Source: Hydrangea macrophylla | Taxonomy: Eukaryota > Streptophyta > Magnoliopsida > Cornales > Hydrangeaceae | Assembly: GCA_033977485.1 (NCBI GenBank) | Contig: CM066998.1 | Span: 31,683,501-31,747,500 of the forward strand | Direction of reading: 5' to 3' | Length of the DNA: 64,000 bases | Shown: positions 11,666-23,775 of the stretch, piece by piece | How the letters are laid out: every line of letters begins with the position of its first letter | Numbering within the stretch: the first letter of the stretch is position 1 | Made by a program: the position numbers and the translations under genes | The notes under the pieces: generated by a model | What the model was told of the DNA's origin: nothing | What the model saw: the letters and a program-made list of their open reading frames with translations, nothing else | The model's database searches: none

Positions 11666-12431
11666 TTTTTATAGAATATACTGTTAACATGGGAATTGTA
11701 GAATCTTTTGATGTTTTTGGTTAATATGGGAGTAACTTTACTTCTTAATAAGGATTTATGATTCAATTTTATATTTCATTTTGATGCATTGGATGAATAT
11801 GTTGTATGGTATGCTTCATTGTATTTTGTGCACAACAAGTATGTTTTATCTCGAGATATGTACGTGAAGCTGCTTCTAATTGTTAGAAGATTGTGGGGTC
11901 TCATTGAGACATTGACTTTCATAGTGAAAAATATTGGTTAATCACATGTATACTCTATTATTTAGAGCATTCAAGTTTTGAGCATGTGTTCACATGTGTA
12001 CTCTCATAGTGAGAGCATTCAGTCTAGAGCATGTGAGAGTAGTTCTACAAGCGGAAAACTCTTGATCTTGTTGAAGATATATGGCCTTTTGAGGCATTAA
12101 TATTGGTTTTGTGCATACGGTTGTGCACAAAATATTGGAGGACCGATTGTGGTTTGGCACATTTTGGGATGGTTTCAAGTGTCATTATTGCATACCACAT
12201 TTGTCATATCCGCAATTCATATTAATGAATATTGTTGGCATTTGTAACCATGGAGGGGTGTTGTGTTGTTTGATTACATAATGCTTCCATGATTCGGTAT
12301 TGACATTTTCATTAAGTATTATGCGTTAATTAAGGTTATTCATTTAGCTATGGGTATAATGTGACCACTTTGAGTATTTCACCCGTGAGTCAAAAATTGT
12401 TTTCAAATCAAAATGTTTTGTTTTTATAAAT

Positions 12432-12783
12432 GTTCGCCCATGTGGGAGAATGTGAGATTTTGGGCTCACTTACTTTTGCTTTGCTTTATAAAAACGGGTT
12501 GAAAACATAACTTAAATGGATATGCGGAGAGCATCTTAATTATATGGGATATAGACTTTTCTGACCCGATTAGTAAAACCTGTTTTGGGTTTTATGGGTT
12601 TGTGATGGAAAGGCCCAATTGAGTTTCTATATAAATCAGGGTTAGGTCCCCTATCCTCTCTCAAGAGATACAACGTTATTTTCTATCAAAGATAACAGTG
12701 ATAAAGGAAGAGAGCAAGGAGAGGAAGCCCTAGCCCCCAATATTTGATTGCTATCTTCTCGTCCGCTTGTGAAGGCGAATCCA
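12432..12783 (+). repeat. Copia A 3' LTR (start firm at 12451) with polypurine tract
   Basis: The polypurine tract GTGGGAGAA ends at 12450 and the LTR opens TGTGAGATTTTGGG at 12451. A TATA-like TATATAAATCAGGG lies near 12630, followed by a CT-rich leader-like stretch. The 3' end is not fixed: TCCA at 12783 and GACA at 13213 are both possible CA ends. No second copy of this LTR was found in the window. Confidence 0.65.
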
Positions 12784-12837
12784 GGTACGTAAATTAATTA
12801 TTTGTGTTCTATGTTTCTAATATGGTCTAATCTTACA

Positions 12838-13213
12838 CTTGAACCATAGTTATTTTCTTGACGGAGGAATTGAGCTTGTAGCTACAATTTTCCATTATCA
12901 TCCAACTTAATAAACTAACATAATTCATAAATACCCTTATTATGAAGCTAGTGGTGGATTTGCAATCCTAGGTTCACTTTAAATATCATTAAAAACAACT
13001 ATTTTAATTACTTTCATAATTTAGATTTATTTTTATGTTCTTAGTTTAATTCAAATTAAAATCAAATCCGTTTTCTGAATTAATTAGATTTAGGTTTTAA
13101 AATTAAGAGTCGTAGTAATTCAATCTCTATGAGTTCGACCTTTACTTCCACACTGCAAATCTTTTAAAAATAAAAAATAAGTTAAGCATACTTTTTATAT
13201 CTTGATATTGACA
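12838..13213 (+). repeat. Repeat shared (inverted) with the LTR at 51976-52350
   Basis: From CTTGAACCAT through GAGCTTGTAGCTACAAT and GGTGGATTTGCAATCCTAGG to TTTACTTCCACACTGCAAAT and the end GACA, this stretch matches the reverse complement of 52350-51976 over its whole length with small indels. It is therefore a piece of the same LTR family (its U5 end), either inserted behind copia A or shared by the two LTRs. Confidence 0.85.
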
Positions 13214-15166
13214 TCAGTTATCTAATTTGAAAAAGACCCCATTTGTGCTATAAAAGGGGATCTTGGAGACCGAGAGGGGGACGCCCTGGCTCTCTTGTAC
13301 TAAAAAAAAGGGATCTCGGAAATCGAGGAAGGGGACGCCCTCTCTCTCTCTTTGTTATCTTGGTATCCACTGCATCCCAAAATATCACACCAATTCTAAT
13401 AGTACTAATTTAGAGGTATATACATTAGAAACTTTTAAAAAAGCAACACTATGCTTCTCGAATATTAGACTCAAATGCCTCCCAAACGTATCACTGCCAC
13501 ATATATTTGAAAAGACGAGAAATACACTCACTTTTTAATGCACACACTGCTCCGTGATGAGTGCAATAACCAAATATAGGCGCGTAAGTAGTAAATTGCT
13601 TATATTGCTTTTCAATGTGTACGTGTCTTCAAATCAGCACCGACCATTGGGATGACCCTAACAGCTAGTTGCTTTGACTTCCAAATCTAAAACTTGATCT
13701 AAGAGGCAACATAAATAGTACATAGTTAATATGACCAATGACTCCATTTTAAATGACTAATTTTGTAATTCAAAAAGTTAATTTTGATGAGAATATTAAT
13801 GACCATACATGCTTAGATAAATTACCTCAAATCGTCATGACCTATTTGTGAACTATAAACAAAGAAGATGTTCAATTCCATTTTCATTTTCAAAGCCGAT
13901 TATTATTACAATTTAATTCTAAAGTAATTTTAGATCCAACACAAAAACAAAAAATAAAAGTTTATCAATCAAATTTGTATGAGTAAAATATGACCCAGTT
14001 ATGAAGCAATTCTACACTTTCTCATACACCCGTTTGATGTTTGACTAGTTTTATATTTATCACATGTGTATATGATTTACCTAGAAATTTTCATCAAGAC
14101 AAATTACTTTTTGATTTCCTTATTTGTTAAGAAAAACAACTTATAGCTAAAATGGGCGTGAGAGCAGTACTTGAATAAGAAAATAAAAATGCTATCAACT
14201 CCAAACTGAATATTCTTAATAAAACCTAGAATTCAAAATTACGGGGAATTTCAAACGTGTGGAACACGAATTTACAATTCGTTGACTAAATGCCACGTAC
14301 TCGCAGTCAATTGGTTTGATTGTTCGCGCACTATTGCTTGCACGATATGTACACTTCACTAGATCCTAGCTAATCTAACTCTAACTCTCACCTACTTCAC
14401 CACGTGTCAACACCAAAACACCTCCACATAAATAACACCAATTAAGTTCGCCATAATCATATTGGTCACGTGACTGGCATTTTAGGGTCTGTTTGGAAAG
14501 CCCAAAACATGACCAGGCTCTATCCAAGGGTTCGTAAGACATTGGTTTGACAAAGAATCAGTTTTAAGGAGAGTCCTGATCGTCGGCACCCTTTTAGTGT
14601 GCTGCCAATTCAGTAGTATCAATAGTTGCTTGATAACACACCAAAACTACTATTTTTTCTTATTAAAAGTTAAAAATTAGTAACCTTAATATATTGTCAA
14701 GCAACTATTAGTGCTGCTAGACACCCCCAAAGGACTATTGAAAATCCGTAGTCGTTTAAAAAAGTTATAAGACTGAGCCGAGCCGCGCCGCTTGTAAAGG
14801 TAATTAACAGTCATCAAATATTTGAATTTGCATTAGAGTAATGATACACACATAATTTCACATTTTTCTATACCCAACAATCTTAGGCTTTGATTCCAGT
14901 GAACGCAATATAGATCTCACATGAACTCCAGTCTTCACACGAGAACATATGGAGCATTGAAATTAATGGACACGATTATTACCTTGTTGGACATGAAAAA
15001 ATATGTATCATTTGTAGTATAGTCAGATTTATGAACCACTTAATCAATTCTTTGTTGCCAAACACATAGAGCCTCTTAACTTTTGTTATTTGAAACCGTG
15101 GTACCTTTTGCTGGGAATCACACTGCGTTATAGTCGTTGAAATCATCAATCAATCGTGAGCCAATC
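13214..15166. other. Upstream region of the kinase gene
   Basis: No gene is recognised. Two ACGT-core boxes occur (CACGTGTC at about 14400 and TCACGTGA at about 14465), which in plants bind bZIP/bHLH factors. They are about 1.45-1.5 kb from the start codon, so a role is speculative. A phrase near 14490 (GGGTCTGTTTGGAAAG) resembles ends of common hAT-like MITEs, but no partner end is clear. Confidence 0.4.
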
Positions 15167-15174
15167 ACTACACC

Positions 15175-15371
15175 TAGGGGTGTCCAAAACCGAACCAAAC
15201 CGACACACCGAACCGAACCGATCGGTTCGGTCGGTTTTCATTTAATTTGTGTAGTGTAAAATCGAAATCGAACTGAAAACTTACAAACTCCGAACCGAAC
15301 CGAACCGAACCGAAACCGATCGATTTTTGCCAAAAATCACACCGAACCGAACCGAACCGTTTACACCCTTA
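15175..15371. mobile_element. hAT-type MITE with CCGAA-rich interior
   Basis: The ends are TAGGGGTGT and the inverse of TAAGGGTGT, flanked by a perfect 8-bp duplication ACTACACC (15167-15174 and 15372-15379), the signature of hAT-superfamily insertion. The 197-bp interior is built of CCGAA and CGGTT repeats that can fold back. It sits about 0.54 kb upstream of the CIPK start codon. Confidence 0.9.
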
Positions 15372-15379
15372 ACTACACC

Positions 15380-15908
15380 ACTCCACGTTGACGTGGTGTG
15401 AAGTCCCAGTAACATGAAGACATGTGGCAACTAAAATTTAAGGATATTAACAAATGGGGAAAGATATAGCCTGTATTGTTTAAGTGGTGTACTGTGTACA
15501 GAAAAGTGTACAAATTTTAAACAACACAAAGTATATCAATTTAAAATAAAGGGTGTGTGGAGTATATCATTATCCTTTATTATGACACCACTTCATGTTA
15601 GTGCCCACATGTTCCGGGTGTTATTGGGACATCAAATCACATCAAAATAATGATATGGCGTGACATGCTCATGGAATAATATCTCCAATCATACGCTGTT
15701 AAACGTAAAACATTAAACTTTCTTTAAATCCACACCCTCGCCGTTATATTTCCGTTATCTTCCTTCGAGTAAAATATTTCCAAAACCATATAGGCCTCTC
15801 ATTTGACAGAGAAAAACAAACAAATACAAAGCTCAAAACCAGACCTTTAATGGCGAATAGTCCTTAGAACCACAAAAAACTACTAGGGTTTGCATTGAGC
15901 TGATAAAA
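15380..15908 (+). promoter_or_regulatory. Proximal promoter and 5' leader of the CIPK gene
   Basis: The stretch is AT-rich, with CT-rich patches near 15720-15775 and 15795 that look like plant leader sequence. No convincing TATA box at the usual distance from a defined start site can be named. A short upstream ORF (15850-15867) lies 41 bases before the main ATG. The transcription start is unknown. Confidence 0.4.
15850..15867 (+). CDS. Five-codon uORF ahead of CIPK
   Basis: ATGGCGAATAGTCCTTAG encodes M-A-N-S-P-stop, 41 bases upstream of the CIPK ATG and in a different frame. The main protein begins M-A-D-S-P, so the uORF looks like a near copy of the true start with a stop attached. If it lies in the mRNA it could reduce translation of the kinase or have it depend on re-initiation (inference). 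Confidence 0.5.
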
Positions 15909-17324
15909 ATGGCCGACAGTCCCACCACCTCCAGCTCGGCCGCCTCACCCACCGCCACGAAATCGAAGAAAGAGAGTCAAGGTCTTCTCTTAGGCCGCTA
16001 CGAGATCGGAAAATTACTCGGCCACGGAACGTTCGCGAAGGTCTACCACGCTCGCAACATCAAAACAAACGAGTTCGTCGCCATCAAGATCATCGACAAG
16101 GAAAAAATAATGAAAGACGGCCTAATGGCTCATATCAAACGCGAGATCTCGATCCTCCGACGCGTTCGCCACCCAAACATCGTCCAATTGTTCGAAGTCA
16201 TGGCCACGAAAACCAAAATCTACTTCGTAATGGAATACGTTAAAGGCGGCGAGCTCTTCAAAAAGGTCGCCAAAGGCCGATTGAAAGAGCTAATCGCTCG
16301 AAAGTACTTCCAGCAATTGGTTTCCGCAGTTGGTTTTTGTCACGCCCGAGGCGTTTTTCACAGAGATTTGAAACCAGAAAACCTATTACTAGACGAAAAT
16401 GGTGACCTAAAAGTCTCCGATTTCGGACTCAGCGCCGTGTCGGATCAGATCAGACAGGACGGCCTGTTTCACACGTTTTGTGGTACTCCAGCGTACGTTG
16501 CGCCGGAGGTTTTGGCCCGAAAAGGCTACGATGCGGCCAAAGTAGATATATGGTCTTGTGGTGTGATTTTGTTTGTACTTATGGCTGGTTATTTACCATT
16601 TAGTGATCAAAATGTTATGCAAATGTATAAGAAAATTTATCGAGGCGAATTCCGGTGCCCTAGATGGTTCTCGCCGGAGCTAATACGGCTTCTAACTAAG
16701 TTACTCGACACGAATCCCGATACTCGGATTACCATTCCTGATATTATGAACAATAGATGGTTTAAGAAAGGGTTCAAGCATATCAAATTCTATATTGAGG
16801 ATGATATATTGTGTAGTGTCCCTGTTGACGATGACATTGACTCTTGTTCTTCTGATCAGTCGTTTTCCGAATCGGAGTCTGAAATGGAGAGTAGGAGGCG
16901 GGTTTCGAGCTTGCCGAGACCTGCGAGCTTGAATGCGTTTGATATTATATCATTTTCGCGTGGTTTTGATTTGTCAGGGTTGTTTGAGGAGGGAGGGGAT
17001 GAGACTAGGTTTGTTTCAGGGGCGCCTGTATCCAACATTATATCGAAATTGGAGGAGATTGCGAAGGTGGTTAGTTTTACTGTGAGGAAGAAGGATTGCA
17101 GGGTGAGTTTGGAGGGGACTAGAGAGGGAGTGAAGGGGCCGTTAACGATTGCAGCTGAGATATTTGAATTGACACCATCTTTGGTGGTGGTGGAGGTGAA
17201 AAGGAAAGGAGGGGACAGAGGAGAGTATGAAGAGTTCTGCAACAAAGAATTGAGACCTGGATTGAAGAAGCTAATGCTGGAAGAGACAGCTGAATCTTCA
17301 CATTTGCCTTCGGATTCTGAATAG
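15909..17324 (+). CDS. CIPK12: CBL-interacting protein kinase, CIPK12/18-like
   Basis: This is a 471-residue serine/threonine kinase of the plant SnRK3/CIPK family. CBL calcium sensors recruit it to membranes, where it phosphorylates transporters and other targets. The kinase domain spans about 31-285: glycine loop LGHGTFAKV (37-45), catalytic Lys60, helix-C Glu79, HRD with Asp153, DFG with Asp171, and an activation loop ending APE (198-200). An acidic serine-rich linker (307-327) leads to the NAF motif (Asn342-Ala343-Phe344, in a block ending GFDLSGLF), where CBL binds and relieves autoinhibition. A PPI-like region (about 380-450) follows for PP2C binding. No intron interrupts it, as in the intronless CIPK clade, and all key residues are present. 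It closely resembles Arabidopsis CIPK12/18/19 as I remember them, so the exact orthologue number is uncertain. It is the only intact host gene in the window. Confidence 0.95.
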   Translation: MADSPTTSSSAASPTATKSKKESQGLLLGRYEIGKLLGHGTFAKVYHARNIKTNEFVAIKIIDKEKIMKDGLMAHIKREISILRRVRHPNIVQLFEVMATKTKIYFVMEYVKGGELFKKVAKGRLKELIARKYFQQLVSAVGFCHARGVFHRDLKPENLLLDENGDLKVSDFGLSAVSDQIRQDGLFHTFCGTPAYVAPEVLARKGYDAAKVDIWSCGVILFVLMAGYLPFSDQNVMQMYKKIYRGEFRCPRWFSPELIRLLTKLLDTNPDTRITIPDIMNNRWFKKGFKHIKFYIEDDILCSVPVDDDIDSCSSDQSFSESESEMESRRRVSSLPRPASLNAFDIISFSRGFDLSGLFEEGGDETRFVSGAPVSNIISKLEEIAKVVSFTVRKKDCRVSLEGTREGVKGPLTIAAEIFELTPSLVVVEVKRKGGDRGEYEEFCNKELRPGLKKLMLEETAESSHLPSDSE

Positions 17325-17739
17325 AGTGATAAGAAAGTGCGAAAGGGGTGTATGCCTTTTCTTCTCTGTCTAGTTCTTTGCTAGGGTTTTGTATTATAGA
17401 TGTCTGTTTTTCTCTAATTTCTCTTGTTTGGTTCTAAGATGAAGCTTTAAATGTTGTTTGACCTTTCTATTTTCTTTTACATGGCTACATGAAACTAAAG
17501 AAAATGAAATACACGATTGTTCTCATTGCTTATATTTAAGAACGTGGGAGTGAAGTTGCGATTGTTTTCCCGTTTTCTCATCGATTGCCAGAGCTACTGA
17601 TAAATATATTTGAGAAGATGCCCTGGACTAATGATTCCTCTGGCATTATGACCTTAAAGTAACTTTAACTTTGTGCCAAATGTTCCAATTTTGTTTCAAC
17701 TCGTGTTATAGGATCTTCAGATAATGTTGGATTGAGAAA

Positions 17740-18205
17740 TAGAACTTGTAGGGGTGTACTATTTTGGCTGTTGAAGTATGGTATGTAATAGGTTGTTCGT
17801 TAATTATCAATGGTGATCCTAGTCAAAATTAATGATTAATTTGATTCTCTAACATCCCCTCATTCCTACTGGTAAAGATAATGTAGTATGATTGTAACAT
17901 AGAATTGTATAGTTTCATGCATTTAATTGGGGTCATTGGTTTTAAGACTCTTAATAATGTTCCGTAGGGCGTAGAGGAATGAAAAATCTAGGCACTTTTT
18001 GGATGTTGAAGTAGGGTCCTTACATGTATTAGGTTGTTGGTTACTTAGTACCAATGGCGATCATATTCACAAATAATGATTGATTTTATTCTCTAACCCC
18101 CCTCATTTCTGAGTGTAGTTCAACGTAGTACGGATTTGGATGTAGAATTGGTCATAGTTTCGTATAATTTAAACATTGAATTGGGGTAATGGTTTTACAG
18201 TTGCA
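17740..18205 (+). repeat. Diverged tandem duplication downstream of CIPK
   Basis: Two copies of about 240-255 bp are recognisable from shared phrases in the same order: TAGGTTGTT, CAATGG, GATTCTCTAAC or TATTCTCTAAC, then TAGAATTG, and finally AATTGGGGT. One copy starts near 17750 and the other near 17985. They are diverged and non-coding, and begin about 0.4 kb after the CIPK stop, so they are outside or at the far end of the 3' UTR. Confidence 0.7.
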
Positions 18206-21200
18206 AGTTATTCATTTATATGTCAATTGGTAGGTTCTTTGGTCAAGGCTATTGTCTGGAAAAGTAATGTCATTTGTTCTTTTTGCTGCATTGAGAGGTG
18301 GTTCTTTGGATGTTATTAGATATGCTTTTCTACTTTATTACTATCTTTCAGGAGATTCCAGTAAAAAAATGGGGGAAGACATGACTGTCTCTTTTGTTTT
18401 TTTAGTGAGTGGGTGAGTGAGTGTACTTTCTCATGAACTTTAGGACCAAATGAGGTTTGAAGTTTGTATTTAACAAGTTACTGATTCAATTATGCTTGGG
18501 TCTCTTTTGGAAAGCTACATTCCATATCAAGGTTTATGCTCCGCATCATTTTCACAAAACTCATAGTTTAGAACTGGCCAATGCCGATCGGGTGCAACAT
18601 GTGAGAATAAATATCAAACTGGGAGCACAGAGAATTTATATGGTTATGTCAGGTGATATTATATGAAATAGTACATTAACAGCAATTTTAGTTGAAATAA
18701 TACGTAATTGTTGAATTTGCAATCCTCCATTTTAGACACTACTACGACACGGGAGGTTATGATTATATAGCAATTGACGCAATTCTATGCAAATTAGTAG
18801 TTGTATTTGTCTATGATCGTTTAAAGTATTGAACTTCCTCTTGAGTGATATACGTGAAAGAAGGCATTGAAATTCACCGATGTTTTGGTGGTAGATTTCA
18901 CCAGGGGTGAAGGAAGAGAACTTTTTGCTTCAAAGGTTTCCCGTTGTTATGTGTTAAGCTCTTATGGATTTATTTATTTATTTATTTTATTTTATCTTAT
19001 ATACGAGTCTTAAGGTTATACCTTTTACTTTATCTCCATTTCTAATAACCGATGAACTAAAATTACTGAAGCTATAATCTGGATAGTTGATCTGTAGAAG
19101 CGTAAGCGTTAGAAGTTGGTTATGTATCACCTAATTTTGTTGCAATGATAGGAGATCTGAGCACACCTCAGAGGATAAGGGGGGATGCGGGTGAGGCTAT
19201 TAATAGTTGTACACTTTTGGTCGCCTAATTGCTGTCTCGTGAATGAATCTAGTTGCTGAGATAACATGTTTATGTCCTGTTGTTATGTTTTGCAATCTCA
19301 GTCAAGAAAGCAATTTGATGTTGCTTTCGGATACACTTGCACATTATTTACATCCGTATTGCTTTAATAACTTTTGACAAGTTTTGTAGTTTCATATTGT
19401 AAATGTACTCAACTTTTTAGTGTAGTTTTTCCTTCTTTCACAAATTTTCCGTTATTAGGGCCTGTTTGGGAACGCTTAACATAGGAACAAGTTTGGACTC
19501 GGTTTCACTTTTATATGGTTTTGTGAAAATCAATATTGTATGTGGATTTGACTATAAGTATCAGTTGGGATATTTTAAGTTAAAAACCAACTCCTATGTA
19601 AAGAGAAAAACCTTTTACATAAATACCGAACTACATTGAACCACGATTTTTTCCTGAATAACGCAATCGGTTCCCAAGAGATGATCCAACCAGTCCAAAC
19701 ACGAAATTTTTTTTTTTTTTTTTTTTTCTGCTTCAAGAATATTGATGCTAGCACAAAGTTGAACTGGGTTATTGAAAACCTTTACTGTTTTCTGGTGTTC
19801 TTTTGATATATATATATGTATATATATATGTATGTATATATATTTTTCCTTTTTCTTTTTCCTTAAAAATTAGTTATGTCATATGTGGGTATTTCTATAT
19901 GAAGAAACAAAAACAAAACCAAAACAAAAAAGGGCAGGCTAGGCTGAGTTGCAGAATGTAGTGGGTTTTGGAAGTTCAAACTGGCCGGTGTTAGGCCTAA
20001 TTGTTTGTAATCTTAATCATAGAAGGAAGACAAAAAAAAAAAAAAAAAAAAATCAGACATACTAGTCAAAAGTGGAATAGAAAGAAAAAATAAAATCAAA
20101 ACAACAATTGCAGATTTAAAACAAGGTCTTGTACTTTAGTTGCTATAGTGGTATGACCAAAAAAAAAGTTGATACAGTTGATGGTGGGTTCCATTTTCAT
20201 TTAAAACAAGGTCACATATCCAAATATCCATTGGAATATAAAGGAAAAAAAAAATCAAAACAACAATTGCAGATTTTCATGTATTTTTCTTATTTCTATA
20301 CGTTTTTACTGTTCCTTTAGGATATGCTATAAAAAATGAAAAAACAATGCCAAATTTTGTGTCCCATCTTGAACTTGGAGAGCTTGAATCATAAATCTCA
20401 TGAACGACCTTATTTCGAGTTTGATTTGGAAAAGATATTAAATAATCCAAGCTCAAGACTGACCCGACCCACCCCATAGGATATGTATATAAATGTAACA
20501 ATATTTGATAAATTTACTTCTGACAGGACTTTGATTGAATTACTCGGGCGAGCTTGAGTACGGCTTAAACCAATTCCACTCCAACCAAGCTTTTGCTAAT
20601 TTTTTTAAATATTATAGTACCACTTGCACTTGACGAACTTTAATGTTATTTTTATCAATAATCAACATTACTTTTGACAATAACCCCAACATTTTATATA
20701 AAATGATCATCACCACTCAAGTAAAATCTTGTCTTTTGCCTAGATTTTAGGAGATGTCAATTTCTGGCAATTTACTTTATTTTTTTGCCACAATAAACAG
20801 TTGAGTCATGTGAGTGCGTACACCTACATTTTGTATTATTGGTGTTCACTTGTGTCTTTTAGGTGGGACTATTGGTTACTCCCTATACGTTATTTTCTAC
20901 AAGTAGTGCAAAAGTCTAATTATAGTTTGTAACAATATAGTGGACCACAATGGGTGTCATAGTATTAAATTTGAGCTTGGCCTCATGTCATTTTCTTTCT
21001 AGATTGTAATCTTGTTTTAAAAACGTCTATTTCTATGTGATGATGTGATCCAAATAAGTGGGAGCTATTTGTTATGAACAGTTAGTTATCTGTCGAGAGT
21101 ATTGTTATACTTTCTAAATTTAAATTTTAAATTTCCATATTAATGACCAGTATTATAAGATTACTTAAATATCTTTCAATTAAAATTCAGTGGACCAACT

Positions 21201-21379
21201 ATCATATCATTTAAGATATAGATTTAAGATTTAGATTTTTGTCATCTGCCTAATGGCTAAACTAGCTACATTATACATACAATGTGTGATATGTATGTGG
21301 ACAAGATGTATTCATGTTTGTTGCCATTTGTAAAGTATTCTATTATTTTATTCTTGAATTGAACTATTAAAATTAGTTA
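18206..21379. other. Intergenic, simple repeats only
   Basis: No gene is recognised. Visible items are a TTTA-run (18965-18992), a T-run (19710-19727), a TA-rich microsatellite (19807-19850), an A-run (20032-20051), and a short duplication of TCAAAACAACAATTGCAGATTT at about 20095 and 20256. A phrase at about 19458 (GGGCCTGTTTGGGAACG) looks like a MITE end, but its partner is not convincing. Confidence 0.5.
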
Positions 21380-21387
21380 ATGGATAA

Positions 21388-21582
21388 GAGTAATACTTGG
21401 GACACAACCAAAAGACACAATCTTGGGACACAACTTTCTTTTTGTGTCTATCTCTCTCCTAGTGGTCCTAGTGGATACTGTGTGGTCCACTGGCACTGTG
21501 GGGCCCGTCAGGAGAGAGATAGACAAAAAATAGTGGTTGTGTCTCAAAGTTGTGTCTTTTGATTGTGTCCCAAGTATTACTC
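21388..21582. mobile_element. MITE, near-perfect inverted repeat, probably hAT-type
   Basis: The 195-bp element begins GAGTAATACTTGGGACACAA and ends with the inverse. Long arms (including AAAGACACAA and GTGTCTATCTCTCTCCT) pair over about 70 bp around a short centre, giving a large hairpin. Flanks ATGGATAA (21380-21387) and ATGGGTAA (21584-21591) may be an 8-bp target duplication with one change. Such hairpins are common sources of small RNAs when transcribed. Confidence 0.85.
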
Positions 21583-21780
21583 GATGGGTAATTACCCTCT
21601 TCTCTCATAAGATTTGGCTTCATGACAAGAAGTCCCATAAGTTTGGAGGAATTTCACTGGCATCTCTTGAAAGTTTAATTGTGTTAAAATTAGCTATTTA
21701 AAAATTATAAGAATTGCTATTCCACTTCAAAATTAAATTAATGTACTCCATGGTACTGCATGCATGGTACTGTATGATAC

Positions 21781-21885
21781 TGTCACGCCCCGCAATAGCA
21801 AAAATAGATAAAATAAATTCCTTTGTAGACTCATAGGCCATGACAGTTGAAAGTCACCACATTTTCCACGAATGAAATCTAACCC
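21781..21885 (-). repeat. Chromovirus 3' LTR, distal piece
   Basis: It begins TGTCACGCCCCG. At 21881-21885 it ends in AACCC, which is duplicated at 44355-44359 on the far side of the LARD. There the LTR resumes with TCAGAGTAATG. Its other piece is 44360-46852, and the reconstructed length is about 2.6 kb. Confidence 0.85.
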
Positions 21886-23410
21886 TGTGGATATCGCATT
21901 TTTCTTACCCACAGCTTTTCTTTTAAAATTTTTTTCGATTTAAAACACAAAACAATGAGTCATCACTTAATTTTTTTAAAAGGAAAAATTAAGAAACCGT
22001 TTCAAAAGGAAATTGATCTTTTGCGAAACCAAAGATTAACTAGGTCCCGGGATTATGGAATGAGAAGGGAAGGAGTCCATCGGACTAAAACACCCCTTCT
22101 CATCCTATCTCTCGATAGGCCTCTACTTAACATTCTTTTAATCGAATTATTAACTTAAATGTGCCCTCAACTAATACATATGTATAAATATACATTACAA
22201 AAGCATGTCTAAAGGGTGTAAGATTGCAAATGATAAAATATCATTCAAAAATCACATAATTCGAGTAGCAAGCAATATGATATGCAATAGGGAACAAGAG
22301 AACTTACCCGGGATCCAGCAGCGATATTAAACGTGCAATGCATACAAATGAAAGAAAATCCTATAAAAGAGTCTCTAATCGCATGTATTCACATAATGCA
22401 AGTTCCTAATTCTAATGTGTCGCGCATAGAGTCATAAAATCGAAAAAATCAGATAAAAAAGTTAAACTGGAGGAGAGTAAGATAAGGGTCATACCTCGTC
22501 GGCGCTACAAAACAAGGGTTAGTCCACATGATATATAGCATGAAAGAATTTTGAATAATGATCCAAAGCCTCTAACCTAAATCTATTAAATGTAATTGAC
22601 CTAAAGCAAATGAATCCTAACTATAAATGTCAAGTCACATGAATGCAAACTTAAACAAGAAGAAGCCATGAAGTACTTATTGATCTAGGTTACTTTGAAT
22701 TTTAAATTCAAGCTTAACTAATCGTTATTGAGACATGGTTTGAACCTTAACTTATGAAAATATCATCTAAGCCATTATTCATAAGATTGATTAAAACTAT
22801 TGCAGAATTTTGGAAATTGCAGAGAGCAGATCAGAACTTTAAAGAAGTAGATAGCATGGTTCCCGTGGTTTGATCTTGGTGAATTTTGGACACAAGATGC
22901 CTCTGTGTGTCTAGTTTTTAACCCAAAAAAGAAATCAAAGTTTCAACGGTTGGATCTCCAGGAATTGGACAAAAACTAGACATCACTCAGGGTTCTACAA
23001 CCTTCTGTCCAGAGTTCTTGCACGATTTTCTAAAAATAGTAAAAAAAATCAGAAATGCATTGTTCTTTTTAGGGTGGCTTCCTAACACATTAACCTACTT
23101 AGAAAAAATTATTTTGGGTCACAAAAACTTGATTAAGGTTCTGATTTACTTATTTCAAAAGAGTGTTACTGTTCTGAAACTCTGGACAGATTGTAGTGAC
23201 TTCATAGAACTCATGACCAAACCACCCAAAACATGAAACTACCTTAAAACAAAAATTGCAGTGGTAGAACTTTGAGTTATAAACACTTTCCCATTGGTTT
23301 CATTCAATTCCAACGGTCTGATTTCGAACTAAAAATCCTTGATCAAAAACAGTTTATGAACCCACTGTTTTCATTTGTCAAGCTCAACTTTGTTGGTTAA
23401 CCTCAACTAT

Positions 23411-23775
23411 TAAACTATAATGTTGGGCTTAAACCAAATCATTCCTCCTACCATTTGATGGTCATTGGAGGTTAAAGACACCTTAGACTTATGGACTTTG
23501 ATGAAGTATGAAATGAACTTCACAAAATCACAAACAATGAACTCAAACTTATGGACCAAAGCTTGGATTCAACTTATTACTCCTACCATTTGATGGTCAT
23601 TGGAGGCTAAAAATACACATACATATAGGTATTAATGAAGTATGAAGAACTCCACAAAACCTAAGAAAAGGATTAGCCTAAACCATAGAGATGGATTTAG
23701 ACTAAGCTATCCCCCCTACCATTTGATGGTCATTGGTGCTAATGACACTTGAACTTTAGGTTTTAATGAAGTATG
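23411..23775. repeat. Short repeated block inside LARD LTR
   Basis: The phrase CCTACCATTTGATGGTCATTG recurs at about 23448, 23581 and 23715, with related text between (AATGAAGTATGA, then AACTTCA). This is a degenerate tandem repeat of about 133 bp. The same three copies are present in the right LTR (about 42843-43135). Confidence 0.85.

Noticed and set aside
16856..17245. 129-codon ORF antisense to the CIPK gene
   Set aside because: A shadow of the kinase coding strand with no motif of its own.
19458..19710. MITE beginning GGCCTGTTTGGGAAC
   Set aside because: A partner end near 19700 (CCAGTCCAAACACG) pairs poorly and no target duplication was found.
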